Source: Solea solea
Taxonomy: Eukaryota > Chordata > Actinopteri > Pleuronectiformes > Soleidae
DNA: 64,000 nt
NCBI RefSeq assembly: GCF_958295425.1
Contig: NC_081138.1
Span: 7,738,302 to 7,802,301 of the forward strand
Direction of reading: 5' to 3'
Positions 30,619-41,700 of the stretch are shown in pieces; within the stretch, counting starts at the first letter, position 1; each line of letters starts with the position of its first letter. A program made the position numbers and the translations under genes. The notes below the pieces were generated by a model. The model saw nothing but the letters and a program-made list of their open reading frames with translations, did no database searches and was not told the DNA's origin.

Positions 30619-33600
30619 ATGCAGGGTGCATATTGGCTGCTATGCCTCAGCCTGGCGGGGGCATCTGTTGTCGTGAAGAAGGAGCAGGAGGCCCAGAATG
30701 CCCTCAAACATCATCAAAACAAGGTCGTCACAATTGGCCACAGCTGGGTGTCCAGCAACTGCAAGCAGCTGGTGGTACTCCTGCGTCGGAAGAATGTGGT
30801 CGTTAGGAAGCTGGCTGCTGCCACAGATGCTGTTGGAAGAGATCACACTCTTCCAGATTCCGAGAGGCTTTTCAAGGTACCAGACTAATCAGAAAAAAAA
30901 ATTCATCCAGCAAAGGGTTGTTTTTTTGGAGCGGAAGTTAATGATGAGTTGTGTGTTTTGTTTTATGCCTCATCCCTCTGGTCCAGTGCATAATATGTGA
31001 CACACAATTAGAGCTGCAACAAACGATTATTTTCGTAATCGATTAATTAATCTGTCTATTATTTTCCCGATTAATCGAGTAATCATTTGGTCCATAAAAT
31101 GTCAGCAAACGTTAAAAAAAATTTGATCAGTGTTTGTCAAACCTGGAAATAATGATGTTCTCAAATGTCTTGTTTTTCCACAAACCAAAATGATTCACTT
31201 TGTTGAACAATGAACAATGATTTCTTTGTTATATGGAGCAAAGAAACAAAGAAAATATTCACATTTAAGAAGCTGAAGCAAGTCTTGTTTTTAATAATGA
31301 AAAAAGCTTCAGACCGATTAATCGATTATCAAAATAGTTGACGATTAATTTAGTAATCGATTAATCAAGTAATTGTTTCAGCTCTACGCACAATGTTTGC
31401 ACCATTAAGTGCAAGCCCATTTACGTGCAACCGTTGTAGTTTTTTTCACATGCTGTTGCAACAACTAGTAACATTAGAAAAACTACAACACCACACCGGA
31501 ACTAGCTGGACCGGAAACAAAACAACAGGCATGCTGCACACAGGCGAACGTTACGATTTGAGTAATCTCTTATTATTGTGCAGCTCTCACAATAAGAGGA
31601 ATAACTCAAAATATGCAGGGTGACAGAGGTATTGTCTCAATAAAAAAACATTTGCAGAAAGCAAGCGATTCACTTTTCTATGTTGATAAGAGCATTAAAA
31701 TGAGAAAAAATAATGGAACAAAAAGAAATCAAGGGACATTTAGAATAAATAAAAATGTGCGATTAATTGCGAGTTAACTCGGACATTAGTGCGATTAATC
31801 GCGATTAAATATTTGAATCGTTTGACAGCACTAATACAAACCACACATTTAGAGACATTGCTCCGAAGAAGCTGGAATAAGAATATTTTAATATTTTTGT
31901 TCAAAATGGACGTCCAGAACTTTTCAGAACAAAATAAAAGATCATAAGAAAAATTACATCTTTTAAGATCATATTGAGCAGCTTCAGGAAAAGAGGATGT
32001 AAGGTTTTTTACAGCTTAATGAATGACCAGAGTCGCTTTATCTGTCTTCAGGTTCACACACTGGAGGTTTTTCAGAAAGAGCTGAATGACAGTGAAAACC
32101 TGGTGTTCCAAGCAATGTTCAGCCTGCAGAGGGCACTGCAGGGCGACTACAGGGATGTGGTGAACATGAAGGAGAGCAGCAGGCAGAGGCTGGAGGCCCT
32201 CAGGGAAGCAGCCATAAAGGTGAGGACACTGTGGTCACAAGCATTAAACCTCCTAAAAGGTTAAAACTAAAAAATATTCAATCTAAGCAATAAAACAGGA
32301 AAAAACCTTCATCTAAGGAGCAGGGACCAAAAATGATTTGTCATTAGGAAAGTTAAGTGTGTATTACACACAGCTACTGGGCTGATTAATGCAAATTGAC
32401 ATTCCAAAAGCGTTTTGACAACATCAAGTCAAAACCTTGGAATGAAGCCACCCCTAGCCTTCACTGCAGGAATGGTGTACATCATAGGCCTTGTTGACTT
32501 CTGTGCTATTTTAGGATTAATGATTGTTACCATAAAGTTAATTTTGGTGTCTGATAGGGCTGGGCAATATATTGGTATTATATCTACATCTGTGCTGCAG
32601 TGAAATAAAATAAGATTTTAACCTTTGGAAAAACTAAATCATATGGTAATCAGTCTTAATACGCATTGATAATCATCATAGTTCAGTTCTGTATTAGGAC
32701 TAGGTTGTACAATCCCTTAGTGATTTGCACTCCTGAGGTGTAAGGTGGGTTTCCGAGGGGTTTCCAGGTAGGAGTAATACACTGTTTATGGGGCAGAAGG
32801 GTTCAGGGCCTCATCGGGGTCATCGGATGGGCACCCTCTGTCTCTGGTGTGACAGGCCCACGACACCTCCAGAAGGCTCATCTGCAACACCTGGTGTCCC
32901 AGATGTGTCCACCTCAGCTCTTAGCCCTTCTGTGCCACGAATGCTATTTTGGAGCCCAGGTGGTGTCTTTCCTCTTCATCCAGAGCCATCAGCTCGCCTG
33001 ATTAGCTGTATCTGAGAGGGCTTTAATGGCTTGGCGTTGGGCTTGGCCTCGAATTCCCAATTTCTTAAGCAGCCTGGTCGCTGTTTGTCCCACAAAGCCT
33101 CGGCAGCCAACTTCCACTGGTATGGGATGAGATGATTGAGGTAGAGTATTCATGGTCATTCGCCTGGACTCCAGCACTTGGTTATGCCGCCAGGTGTACT
33201 GGCCTTGAGTCAGGCTGGTCTTGCAGCCAACCAAGATGTGCTTGAGGTTTGCTGGAGATGGACAGAATGGACATGTTGCATCTTCTCTGAACCATTGTTT
33301 AGGTTACTGGGAGATGACAGGATATCATATGTTGCCCACAAGATGAAGGTGATGTGAAATGCTTCCATACTCCACAGTTCCTTCCAAGAGAACTTCCTTC
33401 TTTCAACTCCCTCCCATCTCATCCACTGCCCCTATTTTGATTGAGCGACAGCCTTTGCGCACCTCCTTAACAATCAGGCTACTGTGCTGGGATGGTGCTG
33501 CCTTGTGCCAAGATGGTCTGCTTTCTCCAAGCCTCCAAAGCCAAAGCCTCCTCTCCCCTGTTGCACCAGGCCAACAATGTCGCTGTGCCTTAGGTCTCCT

Positions 33601-36600
33601 TTGCCTGCTGTGTTGCTTGCGGTCCATTTTTTCCCAGTCGCCGGAGTTGGAGCTGTCTGGGCTACACATGGGTCACGGGATTCTGACAGTGTCATTTCCA
33701 GCCTTACTTTGGAGCACTTGAAACCCTCCATAAGACTGGACACAGGAAGCTCCAGAATGCCTGTTCCATACAGCCCAATGTTGCTGAAACATCCCAGAAG
33801 ACCCAGCATCTTTTAACATATGAGCTGATCAATCTGTCCAGTTTTTCCACCTTCGAGATAGGGGCCTCCTAGATGGTAAGAGGCCACATCAGCAGGAGAA
33901 GAAGTCTGAATTGGAGGCACCAGAGCTTTAACCTGCCAGGGAGCAGGATGATGACCTCCAATACCATGGTGAAAACCAGAGGGGAGATGGTGCATCCTGC
34001 CATGATCCCTACTTCCAAGCGCTGCCATGCTGTGGTGTACTCCTCAGTTGTGAGGCACAGCTAGATGTCCTGAAATTAGGGTTTGACAAGAATGGTGATA
34101 GCCTGTAGGATGCTAAAAAGTTTAAACGCAGTCCACAGGAGACTATGCAGGACAGAACCAAAGGCATTGGCGAGGTCCAAGAACACGACATAGAGATCTC
34201 TTCCCTCCTTTTGGGGCTGCTTGGATCTGATGCCATATCATGTTTGTGTGCTCCAAGCAACCAGAAAAACCTGGAATTCTGCACTGTTGTGTCGATGGAT
34301 TTGTATTTATTATATTGAATAAATAAGTGAAATATGCAAAATATCACCCATCCATCCATCCATCTTCTACCGCTTTATTCTCCACAGGAGGGGGGTGCTG
34401 TGCCAAACTCAGCTGACACAGGGCGATAAGCGCCCTGGACAGTTCGCCAGTCCATCGCAAGGCCACATATAGAGACAAACAACCATTCAATTATTCAACC
34501 AGTCCCTCTCACACCTACGGTAAATTGAGTGTCCAATTTACCTAATCCCCATATTGCATGATTTTGGACAGTGGGAGGAACCCGGAGAACCCAGAGAAAA
34601 CCCACGCAAACAAGGGGAGAACATGCAAACTCCATGCAGAAAGGCAGAAAGGCCCTTGTTCCAACTGGGGTTGAACCTTCTTATTTGTTTATTTATTTCG
34701 GTCATGACATTTAGATCACTCATCACACAGCAGTGCAGTTCACACAATATACATAACTGAAAGGGAAAGCGGGAGAAGCAAAGCTTATCTAGTCCCGCCC
34801 CCATTATCATCATACATTTCATTTCATCTTTTTTTTTTATGACATTTTGACAAAGAAAACATGTTTCAGCATCAGGTAGCACTCAGAGATATAGTCTAGC
34901 TCTAGACAGTCAAATCAGACTCCATGTGTCACAAAATAATCCAATCAATAGAGGTCAATGCATCATTTATTTATTTTTTTTCCCTTTAGTCATCCATCTC
35001 ATCTGTAGGATTTGCCTCGCTTTGCTTCTCCATTCTTTTCACGTGCTCGAGGGTTGTGGAGACGTCGGAGCGCAGCCCAACCATGACTCTCTTTGTTATT
35101 GCGCTTTCCACCTTCATATCGATCAATTCCTTGGTCATCTCACTGCCGATCTTTCTCAGTTCCCGGTATTGCAGGAACATTCCCCATCCCAGGGAGAGCA
35201 TTCCGATCATCATGAATGTGAATATGTACACATCCTCGACATCCTCTACATCCAGTGCAGCAAGGCACACGACTTTCCACTTATCCCATCCGTCCCGAAT
35301 GTAGCCAGCCATGAAGGTCCCATCTGGGCAACTAGGTTCACCAGAACCTGTACTTCTTGCTGCAAAGGCAAGAGCACTAACCACTACACCAACCGTGTGG
35401 CTCAGTAGTATATATAGTGATTGAAAAAAATACATGGAATCGACAAAATTTAGAAAAGTCACTTAACACCTATTTAATTTTAAGCCAAATTATTTGTGAT
35501 ATAGCACAATTTGACCATAATAGTCAGTTTTATTCTAAGTTGCACGGACGCAGCCTGTCATCAGGAACAGATTAGATATCGCCTCCTTGTCTGATTTAAA
35601 CAGTATGTTTTTACAGTTTCATGTGTTTTTACACTTTGTAACAACCATTACAAGACTAACGCGGATCGTCACAATTTATTTTTAAATACATTTTTAATTT
35701 TTAAATCTTATTTCATGTTACCACAGTATGAGTAGAGCTTCGATCACTTAGCCCCTCCCATCTATTTTTTCCCTCTCCCTGTCATGCACGCAAACACACT
35801 CACAAAAACAAATTGACAGCTGTATATTTAGTCTTGAAAACATTATTGTGACATTCATGTGTATTTCCATATAACCCTCACAGATCTGAGCATGAGTTCA
35901 CAGGATATACATCCAGAATGCATGTTAATATCAAGTGATGCTGTACACCTGTGATCATATCACTCATGATGGATTTTAATCCATGTCTGATCAGGGCTTT
36001 GTTCCCCCCGTTAGGTGGAGCAGGAGTATGTGGAGCTGGTGGCGGTTGAGAAACACCTGCAGGAAGCTGCTAAGAATGCTTTAGCCCAGAACCAGTCTCT
36101 GTCCATGCTGGACGAAATCCTGGAGGACGTCCGGAAGGCAGCAGACCGACTAGAGGAGGAGATCGATGAGCATGCCTTTGACAAAAACAAACAGGTCCAC
36201 AAATAACAGTCTTTAAGTCTACACTTAGAAATTATATACATCACAGGAGAATAGAACAAGCACAAGTTTAAGTTGTTAAAAATTGGCCCACTGCTTAATT
36301 TTTATGCATCTCCCATCCTGTACATATATATATACAATGTGTATATCTGTAAGTATGAAAGTCAGAAATGTACAGATCCAGACACACCATATATGAAGCA
36401 TTACATTGTCTCCTTCAATATTCTTTTTTGTTGTGTAGATGAAAGGAGTGAATGTCGAGGCAGTTTTGAGAGTGGATGATGATGAGGATAAAGGAGGGAA
36501 GAGGAATAATAAATCCAGGCAGAATGAAGAGGAGGATAACCTGGGACTGAGCATGCTCATTGATTCACAGAACAACCAGTATGTTCTGACCAAACCACGA

Positions 36601-36885
36601 GACTCCACTATCCCGAGAGCAGACCATCACTTCATCAAGGTTAGTTACTCGTTTGATGCAGGCTAGATAAGAACATTTAATATTGGTTAGAGTGAGAGAT
36701 TCCAGTATTCAACACTACCAAACATGTGGGCTTTATTGCTTTGTATATGTGCAGGACCTGGTGTCAGTGGTGATGTTGTCCTTACCATGTGGCTGGATTT
36801 GCACTCTGGTTGGTCTTCCTCCAATGTTTGGATATATCGTCTGTGGGGTCCTGCTAGGTCCCTCTGGTCTAAACAGCATCAAGGT

Positions 36886-36919
<34 letters not shown>

Positions 36920-38692
36920 CGTGTGTAGCGTGTGTTAAGCCCGGGACACCACCCTCAGTCAATAACTGTCCATATCCCTGTTGGAGCAGTGTGTGCGGCA
37001 CTATTGGCCCTTGTTGTCAGGGCTTTAGGCTACGGAAGGATTCAGCCTGTTGGATCACTGTCGCCATCTGTTGATAAGACAGATCACTGTGACTGATTTT
37101 ACCCCTGAGCAAGGTGACCCATTCCCATTCTCAAATGTCAAATGTCACGTGGAGCAAAGAAAGCAGAAAATATTAACATTTAAGAGGCTGAAAATTCTAG
37201 GAGTTTGTTTTAAATAATACTTATAATAATAATAATAATAATAATTATAATGATAAAAAAACTTTAAACTGATCAACCGATTATTAAAATAGTTGACGAT
37301 TAATTTGTGATTGATTAATAATTGATTAGTTGTTTCAGCCTTGATTAGGCTAATTGGACGCTAAATTGATCATAGTTGTGCCTGTGGGAGTGAATTGTCA
37401 CTTGGAGGATAAAGCAGTAGAAATTGGATGGATGGTCACCTGGAGCGATTTTAAAGACTGTATATGTGATTATATTCTCAATAACGGAATATCCACCCGC
37501 TGATATGGAAAGTAATTCCCTCTCACGCACCTGCAGAGCATATGTGCTGGTTAGTCCTCAGCTGTAGTTGATGTGGTGTGTGCAAGTGTACCACAAGTTC
37601 CAGTCTGAGGCAGCATTGCAGTTGGTTATTGTCACTGTCCGGTGGACTTTAAACACTAGTTCTGCAGCTCTGATTAACCTCTGTGCTGGTTGTTGATGTA
37701 TATTTCTCTCTATGTTCCAGTCTATGGTCCAGGTGGAGACTCTTGGAGAGTTGGGTGTGTTTTTCACTCTTTTTGTGGTGGGGTTGGAGTTCTCACCTGA
37801 GCGCCTACGAAAGGTAAACAAAGGGATGTCAAATCATGATAACATTGTAGGATAATATCCTTTTCCTCTTGCAAGTCATTATAAGTTTTATAGGTATACT
37901 AGTTTGAAGTTAGAATGTGCTCTAAAATGTAAAAAACACCCACATAAAGGAATAATTGTAAAAATGAATCCTAAACTGCTCCAATATTATTTAGTTCAAC
38001 GGACATTGATGCTGCTAAATTTTAGGAAATATTTTTTAGGAAACATATTTTAAATTCACTGTTCTCAAACCAGAAAAACAAAGTTATATTCATTGAACCT
38101 GTTAGGCACTAAGGCTGTTAAAACCTGATGTAGGTTCAAATTCAACTCTTAGGACCAGTTGACTACAGGCATGGTCAATTCCCTGCAAATATGCATAGAT
38201 GTTCTACAGTCAGTGTCTGCAGAAGTTGCCAAGAATATTTTGTGACGAATTATAGAATTTAGTGTCGACTGTACACAGAGGGATGCAGTAGATCAGTGCT
38301 CTACCCTGGCCACTCTGGAAATTTAAACAAAACCTTTTTCATTTGGCTATGTTGAAAGACGTTTGGTCCGAAGGGTTTAAGGAGCCCCTGGCCCTAAAAC
38401 ATCAAACATAGCTTTTTGGAAAGTCACTTAAGCATTCACAAAGGGACAACCTGAAATAGATGTAAAATCGACTTCATTTTCAGGTCTATTTTCAGTATTT
38501 TCTGCCTGTACCTTGTCGTCACATGACTTTCTTTAAAATAAAGTAAATATTCATATCATTTTAATGCTAATTTTAAAAGAAATATTAAACCTTTTAATTA
38601 AAACTACCTGTGTTTCTGAGTGTTACCTTTTTTTAATTTTAGTTTCCATACTTTTTCCATACGAGTTAGTATGGTAAATGTATAGTAATGTG

Positions 38693-38724
<32 letters not shown>

Positions 38725-41700
38725 CACGTAGGTATGGAAGACGTCTATTCAGGGCTCGTGCTACCTGAGTCTGCTGATGGTGGGAGCCGGTTTGTTGTGG
38801 GGACAAGTGTTGCATATTCGACCCACGCAGACTGTCTTCATTTCCACATGTCTGTCCCTGTCCAGCACTCCACTGGTGTCCCGCTTTCTTGCAGGAGGAA
38901 GCAGAGGAGACAAGGAAGGTATGCCGCTGCTGTCGTCTGCATTTGTAATGAACAAACGATACTCAAAAAGCAACAATGCTATGAGGGCTTGGCCACCACA
39001 AGCCAGTTATTTGAAGCCACAAGCAAGTAAACTTTTGCTTGAGGTCCAATCTCAGATCTAAGAAACCAAGAAAACCCCTTCCCCCCCACTCCTTTCTCCA
39101 AAGAAAACCAGAATTCAAAATTCAGTTGAACAAAGTGTAGCAGTTTAATTTCAGATCAGAGCAATGCTAAAATAACAAACATAGCTTATAAATGAATCTA
39201 ATCTAACCTTCAACAAAGAAAACATGAAATAAATGACGAAATACCTTACCTCACACAAACAAAGTCTACCTGGAATCTAGACGAGCCCTAATGGCATGAA
39301 CTAATTTGTAGGTGTACCGCAAACAGCACAATTTAAATAAGAACAAAAGCAACTGCAATTGCAAAAATACCTTTATAGTCCAATAGTCCCAATTTAGCTT
39401 CTGCAAAACAAACTTATCCACAGCTATCTATCAAACATCAGTTCAAATGTGAATACACAGACTGGCAGGAAAAAAGCCCATTGATTCAGATAATAATAAA
39501 TGTTGAAATGAATCAGATATGAATCTGATATGTATCAGATATGCACATTTGTATCTACAATGTAAGCAAACAGATCAGTCAAAGAGTGCGAGGCCTGCAC
39601 CTATGTTCACGCGTGTCAGTGCCCGATCGGTTCTGCACATGCATACAACTGAACACAATCAGGTTAGGGTCAGGGTTTGTTTTACAACACTTTTACAATC
39701 TGTTCTGCACATGTACAAGACTTATGTTAAACGTTGCGAGGCTAGGAAAGTGTGGCTGTCAGTGAGTTTTACGCCGGCGACATAAAAAACATGGACATTT
39801 CTATCAAATGACAGCTGTCACATCATCACAGTGTGAGCACGAAAAACAAAGGAACGTAAAAAATTATTTATATGGATGTAGTTTAAAAAAAGAACAGAAT
39901 GTGGTCAAAAAGAAAAAGAAACTCATCAATAAGAGAAATTCAATTTCCAACCAGGGAATAAAATGTAAGACTATGTAGTTTCCCCAGGAATGACTAAAAA
40001 TCTGTGTGTTTTTGTGTATGAGACAGGTGACTTGGACTACGGCAGTGTTCTTCTCGGGATGTTGGTGATGCAGGACGTTCAGCTCGGCCTCTTCATTGCT
40101 GTCATGCCAACTCTAATCCAGGCACAGGGTGGAGAGTTGGACAGGTCATATAGCCTTTCTTGTTCATGTTTGTGTCCTCTCCTCTCAAAACATTCATACA
40201 GTGTACTGTATACATATAGACTACTGCTTTGTTAATGTGTTGCTCCCTCATTGCTCCACAGCCTCTTGTTAGGAAGTGTCCATGTGCTGTACCTGCTGGC
40301 TCAGGTCCTAGCATCTCTGGCTGCTGTGCTGCTGCTGTGTTTGCTGCTTAAATTTTCCCTGATTGGCCCATATTATAAGAAATTGCACGCTGAGAGTAAA
40401 GGCAACAAGGAGATCCTGGTGCTGGGGATGGCAGCCTTTGTCTTTTTCATGCTGACGGTTCGCCCTTTATTCCTTTTTAAAAATGTCTGACCAGTCTGTT
40501 TTTTTTAAAGAAGCTGCTTGTATTTATTTTTCTCTTCCTGGCTTGTTCTTTAGGTTACTGATTTTCTAGACATTTCAATGGAGCTGGGCTGTTTCCTGGC
40601 TGGAGCTCTGCTGTCGACGCAGGGTCACATGGTCACCACGGAGGTCATTGGATGCATCGAGCCAATCAGAGACTTCCTCGCCATCATCTTCTTTGCCTCT
40701 ATTGGTCAGATCTTAGCTCTTTTGTCACATCACCCCGGGATTCTACTGAATGTGTATTGTGGCATGTTGTGTCTGCGTTGCAGGGCAACAGTAGCCCAAC
40801 GGTAGAGTCGTCTTTCAACTCGAAGGTTGTGAGTTCTATATCCCGATGTGTCCTTGGGCAAGACACTCAACCACATTCAAACATTCTGCGTAAGCAATGG
40901 TTTGCCGGAGCAACGGCGCAACACGATGTACGCGTTCAGTGGAATCCCAGGGTCAGGCTTTGTTCAGACTGCAGGCAAATCAGATTTTTCGATGGAAAAC
41001 TGTGAGAACTCTTAAGTTAAAGTGATCAAATCCGATTTGTGTGTCTGGACACACTACTTTGGTAACAGCATTGGCGTACCCACATTGAATGGCTTTCAAA
41101 CACAGACACAGGAAAAATTGGAGGTGTTTCGTCTCAGCCGTGTAGAGCTCACTGACTTTTTTTAAAGTTCTAACTGTAGCTACCTCTGTGTTCTTCCAAT
41201 TGATTGCAACACAATATTTAGCATGTACTAAGAGTTAATATCTTTCTACTTGAACCAGAAACTCTAGACTTGTGTGGCAGAAGTCCAAGAAAACATACTT
41301 GAGTGCAGACCAGCAGCTCAACACCAATAATTTAAGATCTATTTTGTACAACTTTTTCCCAGAAATTCTTCATTTTAAGGCCGTTACAGAGACAATGAAT
41401 TACCTTCTTCTAAACTGCATTAAGCCACAGGATTATTATCATCAGAACAAAGATGGAGTTAGGTTTGTACTCATAATCCATTTAATCTGTAACAATTTAA
41501 ATCAAGTTTTGATAGTCTGGCTTTGTGCGTTTTTTATAAACTCACCCCATTCACCCTCGTAAATGTCAATCTGCAAATCATGAGACCAAAAGATGCACTG
41601 AAAAAAAAGTTGAGTTGCGTCCAGAAAAACAGATTTTACTATCCAGACTTATATTAATGTGGATAAAATCTGGAAAGGCAAGAAATGTGAATTTTGCTGA

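Noticed and set aside
33359..33816. Frames of about 110-120 codons on both strands
   Set aside because: They lie within a minus-strand non-LTR element fragment and do not match any host protein.
34986..35462. Full 158-codon version of the antisense ORF in tmco3 intron 2
   Set aside because: The first ~50 codons read through a tRNA-like SINE head. I kept only the part from the internal ATG at 35312.
40794..40900. tRNA gene
   Set aside because: Only an A-box-like start is visible; arms do not pair and the sequence recurs as a dispersed SINE.
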